From the NCBI RefSeq assembly GCF_036370855.1, contig NC_088098.1, forward strand, positions 144,248,721-144,312,720: DNA of 64,000 nucleotides, read 5' to 3'. A model generated the notes under the pieces. The model saw nothing but the letters and a program-made list of their open reading frames with translations, was not told the DNA's origin and did not search any database. The DNA comes from Dromaius novaehollandiae. Its lineage: Eukaryota; Chordata; Aves; Casuariiformes; Dromaiidae. The translations under genes and the position numbers were made by a program. Position 1 is the stretch's first letter. Each line of letters opens with the position of its first letter. Of this stretch, positions 54,129-64,000 are shown piece by piece.

Positions 54129-54648
54129 TGACTGCCCTCCTCATTCCTACCCTCTGACACAGCATTACAAGTTCAAAAGTGACAAACCACAATGAGCTAG
54201 AACTTAGTCTATTTATGCTGTATTAGTCCCTAGGGAATATGAATGCATGCATCAGAGCTCAGTTCAGTGATCATCCCTATTTTACAGAAAGCCAATAGAG
54301 TATAAATTAAAGTTTTCATTTGTCAGATACCATGCTAAACTGAGAAAGAATTAAAAAAAAAGGGGGAGGGGGGGAATGGGAAAGTGCATAGACCAGTCAG
54401 TATGAGCCTTCCTCAGTACATTTCTTTTATGGATTATTTCTTTGGTAACAGGTGTTGATTTCTTTTTCCTGTACTCGAGATCACAATCCAAACACACTCA
54501 ACCTCTACCATTAGAAATTCTCATGACAGGGTATCAGCTTACGAAGCAGTTCAATGCCTTAGCTAGAGCTAAGTTGTTGACGGTTGCCTATGAAAAGTTT
54601 GTCACATTTCCCCACTTTTGCACCTAACAAGACAGGATAAGACAGGAT
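54129..54648 (-). other. ASMT 3' flank / probable 3' UTR region
   Basis: This covers the 520 bases between the ASMT terminal codon and the retroviral remnant. No AATAAA on the minus strand was seen here; the nearest downstream is at 53,975-53,970, inside the retroviral remnant. A purine-rich A/G tract lies at about 54,352-54,378. Confidence 0.4.
54629..54648. repeat. Perfect 2 x 10 bp tandem duplication directly after the ASMT stop
   Basis: aagacaggat occurs at 54,629-54,638 and 54,639-54,648, ending one base before the terminal TAA codon of ASMT on the minus strand. Confidence 0.9.
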
Positions 54649-54860
54649 TTACTTCCTTCCTAAAACAGCATCATAGAAGTTTCCAGTTCTCTTGACTTGA
54701 ATCTCTGTGAAGCCAGCTGCCTGCAGGAGACTGCTGAACTCTGCTGGTGTTCACTCTTTTCCTTCAGTCTGTACCAGCATATGCACAGAATACAGATGGC
54801 TAAATATAGGTCCACTTTTATCTTCATTCAAAAGTGATTCAACCAGCAACACACCACCAT
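54649..54860 (-). CDS. ASMT: ASMT coding exon 8 (terminal), with in-frame TGA
   Basis: 212 nt to TAA at 54,651-54,649. The acceptor ccttatggaaccag has a weak pyrimidine tract. The product begins DGGVLLVESLLNEDKSG and, beyond the break, ends FYDAVLGRK, as in chicken ASMT. At 54,753-54,751 the codon is TGA where relatives have Arg, between GKE and TPAEFSSLLQAAGF. It would remove the last 34 residues, which belong to the methyltransferase fold. The sequence on both sides remains in one frame, so a single base substitution accounts for it. Confidence 0.92.
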
Positions 54861-55362
54861 CTGGTTCCATAAGGAGATATAACACATGTTGAATTGTGAG
54901 AAGATAAGGTATTTTCAGCTGAGTTATTCGGCAGGGTCCTAACCTTTGGTTTCAGTAAGAAGCAGCCTTTAGGTTAAGTGATATTTTAATTTTAATTATT
55001 TTAATATCATAGAAAATAATGAAGAACAAGCCCCAAAGGTTCATTGTGACACTTACTGGGATTTCTACTATGACCTATACACCTGTGCACCTAAACACTA
55101 CCCAAAATCTCTAATCCTCACACCTAAATATCTTGAAAGAGGAGACTTGTGCTTTCACAAGTGACACTAAAATTGGAAGCCAAGTATGACAAGTAGGATT
55201 GGGCCCTGTCTGGCTCAACTGCACACTACTGACTTAGGAAAGTGAAAGGATAAAACAAAAAATATCTACACTGAAATCCTACTGGCCAAATTGTCTATCA
55301 AGACCATCAGTTTAATCTAACTGACAGATGAGTCTCCCAGCTCTTCAGGAGCTCATGCCTAC

Positions 55363-55486
55363 CAGTTTTGCAAACCTTGTGAGCTTTTGCCAGCAGCTGC
55401 CTGCATTTTTCATCATCCCAGTCATGCAGTATCTTTGCAAGTATATAGAGATCAGCTTCTGTAATTGAATGTTTAAAAAAAATCTT
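55363..55486 (-). CDS. ASMT: ASMT coding exon 7, frameshifted by one extra T
   Basis: Acceptor cttgctttacag and donor act g|gtaggc are both good, but the exon is 124 nt while the flanking phases require 123. The surplus lies in a run of 8 T (55,482-55,475): in the incoming frame it reads GAA GAT TTT TTT TAA. With one T fewer the exon would continue to ADLYILAKILHDWDDEKCRQ, including the catalytic His-Asp. The first residue of the exon is Glu where relatives have Gly in the GDFF motif. Either a true frameshift or a homopolymer assembly error. Confidence 0.9.
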
Positions 55487-55849
55487 CTGTAAAGCAAGAG
55501 TACATATATTCTACAAAATCTTAAAACACAGAAAGCTGAGTTAAGCAAGTATTTTCATTTCAGTGTCACAAGTTCTAAAAGTTAACTGAAATATTTTAGC
55601 AAAAGCCTCTTGAGGAAAAAGGCTGGGAAAGCTGCTGCTCTTCTTCACTGTTGCCTTTCCAAGCAGATATTTCACAAGGCAAGGCTGTACAAGCACACTG
55701 ACAGCCACTAAACTCCCAGCCTCTGCCAAGGCAGCGAACAGGCTTATGTGGCCGCTCTCACTCAGTGTGCTCGCTGGTACCCACGGCCCTGCAGCCATAC
55801 GCTCCTCCACCACACACCAGCACCCTCCCTTGGAGCAGTCGGCACTTAC

Positions 55850-55990
55850 CTTTGTGGAAAGTGATCTGATGCTCCTCAGAAGGAACAAACCACTCTTTGG
55901 CCACTTGCACGACTTTCGGCAGGTCGTAAATTGTGACCGTGGAGTTTGGGTACACAGAATCACATGCCTGGGCCAAAGCTCCTCCACCTC
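55850..55990 (-). CDS. ASMT: ASMT coding exon 6
   Basis: 141 nt, codons 189-235 plus one base. The acceptor is ctctccccaaag, the donor g|gtaagt. It completes the glycine-rich loop (GGGGAL) and carries TVTIYDLPKVVQVAKEWF, the strand and acidic residue that hold the SAM ribose in this family. Trp at about codon 219 stands where I recall Arg in chicken, consistent with a CpG transition. The frame is intact. Confidence 0.95.
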
Positions 55991-56797
55991 CTTTGGGGAG
56001 AGCAAAGGTGGTCAGTGCTGGCACAAAACCACTCTGTTCAGCAACATGCCTGTGAAGTGACACAGGCGGTGGTGCACTCAGCCTCATGGCCCCTTGTATG
56101 TACGTTTGTCCCCAGGTGTCACCAAAAGGGAGCAAGAGGGACAAGCACGGCCATAGACTCTGTCTGCTCTGCAGAAAGCCCCTGGGCTCCTGGCAGCCAG
56201 GCCTGTGGGCTGAGCCCTCGGCCTTTACGGCTCTTATACACCTCCTCAGCCAGACCCTGCTATGGCAGCTGAAAGACAGGAGACAAAAACAAAAACCACT
56301 AAACGGCACAACAGCAAAGGAGTGGATGGAGCCTGTGGTGGAGACTGTCAGGTCCCATGAATCCTGGCTGAATCCACTACTGTTCAGTAGTGCTGGAACA
56401 GTGAGGTCCTTGGGGTAAGAGGCTACAGACAGTCTCTCAACCTAAGGTCACGGAAGTGGAAGAGGGCGAGAGGCTGGCACCAGGGGGCTGTCCCAAGCAA
56501 GGAAGGAAAAAAACAAATCAAAACCTGCCAGATAACAAGGAAGCGAGCCACTACTTGGACATATGAGATGCTGTAGAGAAAAATATGCAGCTTTCTAATG
56601 CTCTCACTACTCTCATATTTTCCTTTCCAACCCAACCAAAAAAAGTGAAAAGCTTTCTTTGTTGCTAACAAGATTCTCAGATATATTCTGCTTCCCATTG
56701 CTTTGCATGTCTTGTTATGCAGGTGCTATTTTTCTTCTCAAAGGTCATAAAAGATGACAGTTCAGAGGCATGTAAAAGAAGATCTACTGACACTCAC

Positions 56798-56916
56798 CTC
56801 CCAGATCATAAATATGCCTGAAAGGGGAAAGGTCAAATGCAGCAAGAACATCTCTACCACATATACTCCATATCGAGTTCTGGCCAGCCATGAATTTCAG
56901 CATTTCTTCTTCTGAT
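56798..56916 (-). CDS. ASMT: ASMT coding exon 5
   Basis: 119 nt, codons 149-188 plus one base. The acceptor is gcaatactag, the donor g|gtgagt. The product includes SEEEMLKFMAGQNSIWSICG and DVLAAFDLSPF, ending IYDLG, the first half of the SAM-binding glycine-rich loop. The frame is intact. Confidence 0.95.
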
Positions 56917-57425
56917 CTAGTATTGCAAACAGAGAGAGCGTGTGGAAAAGGTAGCTCACAACGTCCTTGGTGATTCTTATCGTACAACTCTTACCAAGAG
57001 TTTTAGCTCAAACACTAATTTTTTATTCTATTGACACACAATAAATTCTTTTTGCATAGAAAACCTACTTGAAGACTTACTGCAATACATTCCTGCATGT
57101 GAATAGGGAATTAAGACTAGTGAAGTCCAACAGTGTATGATGCTACCAATTTTTAGGCTTCCAAGGGATTTTTCATTCAGCTACCATTGCGATGTGCCAA
57201 AGACATCCTGGGATATGATTTTCAGAACAGCAATTTCTGTTTTTCTATTCAAAATATCAATGTTCCAACAATAGACATTCATAAAAGGAAATGCTGCAAG
57301 ATATTTCAGATGAGTGGGACTCACACATCAGCATATTTAATTGCCCTGATTCATAATTCTTAATATAGAAAAAAATATCTATTTTGAAGAATGAAATTCC
57401 TATTTATATACTAGCGAATACCTAC

Positions 57426-57494
57426 CTGTACATTGCACCAAAAGGGTCTTTAGATGAATTGCCAAAAGCTCTTTCATATTGGTTTCTTCCTTCT
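57426..57494 (-). CDS. ASMT: ASMT coding exon 4
   Basis: 69 nt, completing Arg126 and running to codon 148 plus two bases. The acceptor is ctcttttag, the donor ag|gtaggt. The product reads REGRNQYERAFGNSSKDPFG and then AMYR across the next junction. Too short for an ORF scan, it was found from the expected peptide and both splice phases. The frame is intact. Confidence 0.92.
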
Positions 57495-58200
57495 CTAAAA
57501 GAGCAAAAACAACACAAAAGCACATTAAAGTGGATTTCTTTTTCTCTCCCCCTGGAAAATAAGTTGCAAAGTTAATTCATCACGGTGCATAGGAACTACC
57601 TTGGGCAAGATATATGCCAGTCTGCTTGTGATGGATGAGACCATTCTGACACTCTCACCTGCCACCCCAAAAATGATAAAGCAAAGTATTTTTTTTTTAA
57701 ATTTTGAACAAGAATGTCTGTTTCTTTATGAGACCACATCTGGAGTAAAAGGGTGAGACGATGGTACCCCCATGCATCAGGATCACCAGCTGCACAGACT
57801 GAAACAAGTGAGATTCCAGCCCCATATTAACCTACGCTGTTCTCACTTCCTTTTGCTTTTGCAACAGAAGTATCCTTACCCATTAGCCCTCATCATTTAC
57901 ACTGCAGATGGCATCTTCCAACAAGAGCCACTGTAATGATCAAGTGCTTTCCTGAGAGCCACAAAACATACAGAAGTCTGATTCCTAAATCTGTTCTAAC
58001 ATCGGCAACTCCCTACCCGCAAGAACACACATGCAGTAATGACAACATCATACTTCAGTCATTCTTTGTTCTTTCCAAGAACCAGCCAGTGTCTTCCTTG
58101 TGCCCTTCCCCAGAAACATACTGCTCACAGCAGCCTCACCCACACAGCAGCAAAGCAGTCTGCAATAGGCAGCGCACAAGACTCACACTCTCCTCCTTAC

Positions 58201-58330
58201 CTCACAGCATCAGTCAGGTAGTGCCAGCACAGATAGACTGTATTGGAGTAATACATCATAATATGATACTGAGACTTGGGACTTGATTTTGTAAGGTAGA
58301 GGTTGGAAATTTCTGTGTTTCTGTAGTAGG
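58201..58330 (-). CDS. ASMT: ASMT coding exon 3
   Basis: 130 nt, completing codon 83 and running to codon 125 plus two bases. The acceptor is aatctctttag, the donor ag|gtaagg. The product includes YYRNTEISNLYLTKSSPKSQ and ends CWHYLTDAVR, nearly identical to chicken ASMT. The frame is intact. Confidence 0.95.
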
Positions 58331-59355
58331 CTAAAGAGATTAAATGAATAAATTTACTAATATGTATGCAATCAGCTTGCCCAGCCTGTTGCACAGCATG
58401 ATGTTTATCACCAAAAGGAAATGTCTACTTGCAGATTACAAAAAAGAAAAAGAAGAAGGTATACAGCAGTGGTATACAGACAAAAACAGAAAAACATTGA
58501 ATTTACGATCAGCCCTTTCAGGTGTTATATTCCAGGGTAGGTGAATGGTGGTGAAATCTGTGTTGTCCCATTCACTGTGGGTAAACACTATCTATCTACA
58601 CTTACCCCAGCATCAAACATTTCTTTAGGGAAGAGAAAGAGGAAAGTCTTATGATGAGTGCCATTACTTACCTATAATTTTTGCTTTCAGAGAAAGGTCT
58701 ATGCTCCATTTAACTGAGGAGCCTTTGCAGAAAAGTCTTTTCTTCTAAACGGTAAGATAGGCAAGTGGGGACTCAAGTCCCCAGAACATTTTACCTCACC
58801 TTATATCCCCTCTCCATGCATGTTCTGGCTTCTGCAGAGAGAACAACACTCAAAGTACATTGTGGAAATTGCTCTGGCTTCCTCCAGTGCAGCCCCATTG
58901 GCATCACCTGCTCCAGTAGCTTAAAGGACCTGAGGCCTCTGCTCACTCTGGGCAGCAGCCTGATGTGGAGAACACAGACAGATCCTCCAGGGCTAGCCAT
59001 GCCCTTACTTGCCTTGGGACATGCAGAGAGGACATATAAATAGATGCAAAGGCTCATGCTGCTCTTCTTGACGCCCCTGGACAACTGCTGTAAGCCCTAA
59101 AACTGGGCAAGAGAACACAAGCCAGAGCAGAAAACAAAACTGTGGGGCTTTCTTTACATCTTTAGTCATGTTGACATTTCCTGCTGCTCTTTCAGCCAAA
59201 AAAGGGCTGCAGTTCCCAAGCAATTGTCTCTTTTCTCCACCTACAGTCATTGGCCTAATCCTAGATTGCCTCTCTCCCCATACACCTTGCTCTGCTTTCA
59301 AAACGATCAGAGCTTTAAGTCTTTTGGCTTCTTTCCCTTCCTCTGCCATTTTTAC

Positions 59356-59530
59356 CTCCTCTTCTTGTCACCTCTACCTCCAACAGCTTCAATCCCACAC
59401 AGGCATCCAGAAGCCTTTCTGTCCCGCTGGGGCTGGTACCCAAGCGTGCAGCAATGGCATCTGAAGACAGGGGCTCTCCTGACTCCAGCAGTAGATCAAA
59501 CACTCCCAACTCACAGGCAGTAAACAAAAC
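59356..59530 (-). CDS. ASMT: ASMT coding exon 2
   Basis: 175 nt, codons 25-82 plus one base. The acceptor is ctttacctccag, the donor g|gtaaaa. The product starts VLFTACELGVFDLLLESG and includes AARLGTSPSGTERLLDACVG, the winged-helix part of the N-terminal dimerisation domain shared by plant and animal O-methyltransferases of this family. The reading frame is intact. Confidence 0.95.
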
Positions 59531-60660
59531 CTGGAGGTAAAGAAAGGTGTCAGTGAGGGGAAGTGAATCAGGAGAAAGTGCCAAGGCCTATTGCATTTCT
59601 AACCCTGCTGCATTGGAGAAAAAAAAACTATATATTCTATACACATAATGATTTTGATGGAAAAATATTATTTCCGATACCCAAGTCCAGTGATTAACCT
59701 GAAGTTTTTCTGACTACTGAAAATACCATGCATTGCTTGTAGTGCACTCTGTTCATTTCTCTTCCTTTGGTGGCTGAGGTATTACATTTGCAAAGGACCA
59801 CATTTTAAGACTAGGTTTTGTATGTAAATGCTCCTCAGCTTCAGAGCACATTCTGACAACCATCTCTCTTGCTTTTTGCCTGGAGAGCACAAGCACAGCA
59901 CTGTGTGCTCTTCTGGCTAAAGATTTAATATGCATTACAGTGAATCCTGGGGACTCTGGGGTGGCTTGCAGTGGGAAGTGTGTCAATCCTCCTGGGATAA
60001 ACCCCACATGTACCAACTCCCAGAACAAGCCTGCAACCTTTGGACGAACATACATAACCTGAGTGTACACAGTGAAAATATCCTTCTTTGGCCGTGCATG
60101 GTCAAGTTCATAAATAATAGCTTTCCAGTTCACTGCTCATACTCTCCTAAAACACTAAGGAACACAGTAGCTCTAACTGGCTGCCTTTATCTACAGTGAT
60201 TTGATAACATCCATGGAGATTTCTTTTCCTCTCAGTAAGAACATCATTTAAGCAGGATCTCAATGTTGCTGAGATCATTTCTCAAAACATAATACTAATG
60301 TGAATTTTGAAAGTATTTGGGCACCCATCTTTCTCCCCAAGCAAAAAGAGTTGTCCTCATCCATTTTTTGCTGCTCTTCACTGACAGCTCTCCCTTTCCG
60401 GAGTCTTTGAATAAGCTGTATCTGCACGCCTCAGCAGAGCATTCCTTCTGTTACCATTTCTGCCAGGGTTGCAGCAAGGGAAAATAGTGATGATAACTAA
60501 ATTGTGAATGAGGAAAAAAACCCACCAAATTGGAATACAAGAATTTTATGCCCTGCTGCATGCACAGACATACACACATACACAAACATCAGCAAACATT
60601 AAGGAAATTGAAACTACTAGTTCTCCTTCTGTTTTAATCAGATACTGTCTAGAGAAGTGT

Positions 60661-60686
60661 CATTATACCAGTCCATTATACCAGTC
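60661..60686. repeat. Perfect 2 x 13 bp tandem duplication in ASMT intron 1
   Basis: cattataccagtc occupies 60,661-60,673 and 60,674-60,686 without mismatch. Confidence 0.9.
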
Positions 60687-61257
60687 CTACACCTGAAAAG
60701 GAGGTAATATACAGCAATTACCAAGTTCAGCCTGCTGCATAATACATACAGACAAGCCTGAGAGGTGGAGGAAATCATTCTTTGAGAACATATTTGAAAA
60801 ACCTTACTGTTTGAGTGGCATGCCAGCAGAAAAAAAGGGTGATGAAAGCCAGCCTTCTGTTTCTCAAACTTCAAAAATGAAAAGGATAGAAGAAATTCTA
60901 CTACCTAAGGAACCTTGCACAGCTGAGGCAGTCAAACAACAAGCCCTCACCCATAACCACCTGTATTTTTAAAGCCTCTAGGAGAAAATGCTTCTGCACA
61001 TCCAAGCCCCCAAAGTTCAGAGGGATATCAATAAATGTTAGGTCCATTCTGAGGGGTCAGGGTCATTCTCAAACCTTTTTCCTTTCCAAATATGCCCCAT
61101 TAATACAATTAATTTAAATCCAATGTACTATTAGGATGCTTTCTTATCAGATCTTTTTTCCCCCAAAGGCTTACACTAAGGATCTGAAGTGAGACCCTTA
61201 AATATTTCTTTCTGCATACTCTTAGACATCTATTCAATACTGATTTATATTTCTTAC

Positions 61258-61329
61258 CTTTGAGACTAAAAATCCATTGGTGTATTGGAATATGATTTGA
61301 GGAGAGTCAAGGTCTTGTGTGGAGCCCAT
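61258..61329 (-). CDS. ASMT: ASMT coding exon 1 (start codon)
   Basis: 72 nt, 24 codons, starting at ATG 61,329-61,327. The product MGSTQDLDSPQIIFQY.. ending NGFLVSK matches the avian ASMT N terminus. The donor follows AAG as gtaaga (61,257 down), phase 0. The start is the only ATG giving the family's short lead before the PQIIFQY motif, and it lies about 40 bases from a TATA-like stretch. Confidence 0.93.
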
Positions 61330-61364
61330 CTTCCTCTACTGAGGCACAGATCCTCTCGTCCTCT

Positions 61365-61423
61365 TAATTTAAATAAGCTGCTTTCCACCAAGCACAGAGC
61401 ACACCAGGTGATCCACTTAATCT
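61365..61423 (-). promoter_or_regulatory. Possible ASMT core promoter: TATA-like stretch and OTX/CRX-type site
   Basis: On the minus strand a TTATTTAAATTAAG stretch lies near 61,376-61,363, about 40 bases upstream of the ATG. TAATCT, the homeobox site recognised by OTX2/CRX in pineal and retinal genes, lies on the plus strand at 61,418-61,423. Both motifs are short and common, so the role is inference; a separate upstream non-coding exon is not excluded. Confidence 0.3.
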
Positions 61424-63908
61424 TATTGCTTCTGAGAAACCCATCAGTTACAAAACACATTGGCTAAGGTTTTTGGCTTCAGCGGGTGCTAGGTTCTGGG
61501 CTGACTGTTTCTTTGGATCCTTTGTCCTCAAGTACAAGGCTCAAGAAGCAGTGCAGACTAAAGCAATATCATCAGTTCAGTGGTTAACTACCACCCTACT
61601 ATTTCAGAAATAACTGAAAGCTTGGAATAAGCAAATAAGAAATCACGGCAAAACAGCATCAAGAACCTGAACTCCGTGCAATGCATCAGAGTGCATACAC
61701 CAAAGCACGGCCTTTTCCTGCACTTGTTCCAAAGCAGCTTTGTTCAGTGGGGCTGGAATTTTGACACTGAAAAAACAGCCTTCAACTAGAGATCCTTACA
61801 TATATCAGCCAGTCCTATGACCTTTGTCACCAGAGGAATGAAGACAATTTGGCTACACACTTCTTCATGTAGAATTTGCATGTGTCATGGGGGTTAAGAA
61901 GGAGAGACTATCAGCTCAGTTGAGAATGGTCAGGGCACACTCGCCAACAAGCCTGTCTCATTTCAGAGCACGCTAATTCAGGCTACCGCTCCCTCACCCC
62001 GAACTAGAAGCATATGCACAGCAGTTACCTTGAGCTGGCTGCAACACAGAGACGTGCTGAGCCTTGGTTTCTGAACCGTATGCCCACGGCCTCAGACCTT
62101 TGCTGTGCAAGAAAAAGGACCTGCATAACTATTACGGAGTAAATAAAAGCCATGATGGAATGAATCCGAGAGCAGAGTCCCCACAAGGAGCTGAGAGGGA
62201 GAACACATCCCACCATAATCAGACCCATCAAGTTGCTGGAATAGTCAAGGCACTGAAGGATTTCCACTCGGATACCAGTTTTCTTCTACATGAGCAAACA
62301 GCACATGTAGCAGTGTCCTGCCAACTCCAGACCTTAGGGAACCTAGGTGTGCTTCCCGTATCAGCTTGTAAGCTCTACCTGCAGAAAGGGAAAAGGAAAT
62401 TCAGGGGAGTAGCCAGTGAGGAGCTGAAACTTGCTGTGACATGCATTGGTCTAGGTAACCCTGGGACTGGTTACAGTATATACCCACGTGTAAGTCCAGA
62501 AGCAGCCATTCCTAGGAGAAGGTAAGAGAGTCTGTTCACTGTGCTGCTCTGTTGCGTTGACTGATTTGCTCTGACAACATTCACTCAGGTAAAGTCTGCT
62601 AGGAATTAAATCTACTCTTTTTTCTTTCACATATTTTCCAGGTGCCTTTCCATATATCATTGAGACCATACCTGACTGGCATTTCATCAGAAACTTAAAA
62701 CCCCATATTCTTTTCCTTAGATTCCTCTGCCCTACTATTTGTTACTCAAGTTTGTAAATGTCTGTCATTTTCGGCAGATGTACATGCCATAAGGACAGAC
62801 CCTTTCCATCAAGAAAAGATGCTTTCATGGCTTTTACATTGTTTAGTGACCTTTCAAGTCATAACTTTAAATCAGACCATGACTCAGAGGATATACTGCT
62901 GGATTTGTGATGACAAAACAGCATTTTTTCAGTGGTGACTTTTCTTCATACTTCAGTGATAAAGTAATTGGAGAGGCAAAACTTGAGCAATATAACAGTG
63001 GTTAACACATGGTTCAAAACAGTTACTGTGATTTCACATCTTATGTAATTTAGCTAAGTGTATCTTTAAAGATTTGCACTTCATATTGTGGTCCCAGCAA
63101 AACACTTCTATTAAGTCTTCATTTCCTAGATATTGCTGAGTTTTATGTATTTGATGTTAAGGTAAGAGGGTGGTTCAGCAGCACTCAGGATGTGACTTCC
63201 TGATAACTAATGTTTCATTAACAAAACCTAATAATGCAGTCAGCTCTGTTCCAGAGCTGTAGAACAGCTCACACTACAGAAATAAAGATCCTTTGAACGC
63301 AGAGAATGGATAGATGCAGGGTTAAAAGTTCTACCAAAATTTGTTTCATTGTTGCATTATGACTTGTACATTATCAAAATTACTTTACTACAATGTTATG
63401 CACATGGAAAATATCTATAAAACTGATATTTGAGGGGCTAGCATTGCTATCTCAGGAAAAGCCCTAATTCCTGATGAAAATCTGCTTTCTGAGTTGCCTA
63501 GTGAGCACTGAGGCTAGGAGATTTTAAGGAAGTTGCTGGGTGAAAGGTCTACAAGTGAAAAGAGCCACAGAGAGGCAGCAGTTCGCACTACGATGGCATG
63601 CACAAGCTCCTGGAGGAAACTCAGGAGTTTTGGCCCATAACCTTCCTACTCTCCTTCAGTTCAGATGCTGTTACAAGACGTCTCTGTTCACTGGGGTCAT
63701 CATCCTGAAACAGAGAGAGGTCACACACTGTCTTTTATCTGTTGTATCTAACATACCATTCTGGACTCTACACACCCTCAAGGACTAGGTGGGTTCCCTG
63801 CATCTTCAGGAAGTTTCTTCCCTCTCTCTACCCTATGCCCCTGATGCCATGCATTCAGGAGACAAAAGCTGACATACAGGCTCCAACTTTTTAAATGCTA
63901 GACTAGCT
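61424..63908. other. ASMT upstream flank, no gene recognised
   Basis: No exon with recognisable product was found. A 153-codon plus-strand open stretch at 62,064-62,525 has no recognisable domain, low-complexity bias or splice partners and is treated as chance. Confidence 0.55.
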
Positions 63909-63938
63909 GGCGGGGGGGGTGGGGGGGTGGGGGGTGGA
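63909..63938 (+). repeat. G-rich tract with quadruplex-forming pattern
   Basis: The plus strand shows runs of 8, 7 and 6 G separated by single T, followed by GG. The longest run can supply two G-tracts, so an intramolecular quadruplex with one-base loops is possible. It lies about 2.6 kb upstream of the ASMT start codon. Confidence 0.8.
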
Positions 63939-64000
63939 TGGAATAAAGAGGATTTACAAGTTGCTCATCCAGACCCTTAGTAATCCACCACCAGTGAAGA

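Larger units (their letters stand above)
54649..61329 (-). pseudogene. ASMT: Acetylserotonin O-methyltransferase, eight coding exons, frame broken twice
   Basis: ASMT transfers a methyl group from S-adenosylmethionine to N-acetylserotonin, giving melatonin, chiefly in pineal gland and retina. Eight exons are placed on the minus strand with GT-AG introns of 1,727, 1,025, 706, 509, 807, 363 and 502 bases. Unbroken, they would encode 346 residues, the length I recall for chicken ASMT, and they follow that protein closely throughout. They hold an N-terminal dimerisation/winged-helix region (exons 1-4), the glycine-rich SAM-binding loop DLGGGGGAL (codons 186-194, across intron 5) and the catalytic HDW (His about 256, exon 7). 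Two lesions disrupt the frame: an extra T in exon 7 (stop at codon 240) and TGA at codon 313 in exon 8. As read, the product would lack the catalytic His and the C-terminal third. A homopolymer error could explain the first lesion. Identity is very sure; loss of function is likely but unproven. Confidence given is for identity. Confidence 0.95.

Noticed and set aside
55541-56309. Minus-strand open stretches of 154 and 183 codons around ASMT exon 6
   Set aside because: The 183-codon stretch is exon 6 extended into both introns in the same frame; the 154-codon one is another frame across the same place. Neither is a separate gene.
55746-56418. Plus-strand open stretches of 104-110 codons opposite ASMT exon 6 and intron 5
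   Set aside because: They are antisense shadows in GC-rich sequence without recognisable product.
59753-60133. 126-codon minus-strand open stretch in ASMT intron 1
   Set aside because: It has no counterpart in ASMT proteins. Exons 1 and 2 join directly in phase 0 without it.
62064-62525. 153-codon plus-strand open stretch
   Set aside because: No domain, homology or splice partner could be recognised. One stretch of this length is expected by chance in 64 kb of moderately GC-rich sequence.

Overview
The window is vertebrate, most likely avian, nuclear DNA: about 54 kb of AT-rich, gene-poor intergenic sequence followed by one recognisable gene on the minus strand, ASMT (acetylserotonin O-methyltransferase, the last enzyme of melatonin synthesis). 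The bird assignment rests on the ASMT protein, which follows my recollection of chicken ASMT almost residue for residue with a predicted unbroken length of 346 codons, on an old CR1 LINE tail, and on LTR elements of avian style. I cannot name the species.

Layout. 1-241: 3' end of an LTR. 242-26,875: intergenic, with an old CR1 tail near 8.4-8.8 kb. 26,876-27,010: an amniote MIR SINE remnant. 27,011-48,842: intergenic with small repeats, including a short telomere-like array and an AATAAA/poly(A) signature. 48,843 to about 50,200: a GC-rich LTR on the minus strand with TATA box, GC box and poly(A) signal. 50,743-50,818: a perfect 2 x 38 bp tandem duplication. 52,853-54,128: the 3' LTR and last coding stretch of a degraded endogenous retrovirus, of the same LTR family as the fragment at the window start but in opposite orientation. 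54,649-61,329: ASMT, eight coding exons on the minus strand. 61,330-64,000: upstream flank of ASMT, ending in a G-rich quadruplex-like tract.

Main result. All eight ASMT coding exons can be placed with GT-AG borders and matching phases, yet the reading frame is broken twice. Exon 7 is 124 nt instead of the 123 nt the phases require, because a T-run has 8 T instead of 7; this frameshift gives a stop four codons into the exon, before the catalytic His-Asp. Independently, exon 8 has an in-frame TGA where chicken ASMT has arginine, explicable as a CGA-to-TGA CpG transition. Two separate lesions in an otherwise well-preserved gene suggest recent or ongoing loss of ASMT in this lineage. A homopolymer assembly error could explain the first lesion but not readily the second. 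A decayed endogenous retrovirus lies within about 0.5-1.1 kb of the ASMT stop codon. No other protein-coding gene, tRNA, rRNA or CRISPR array could be supported.
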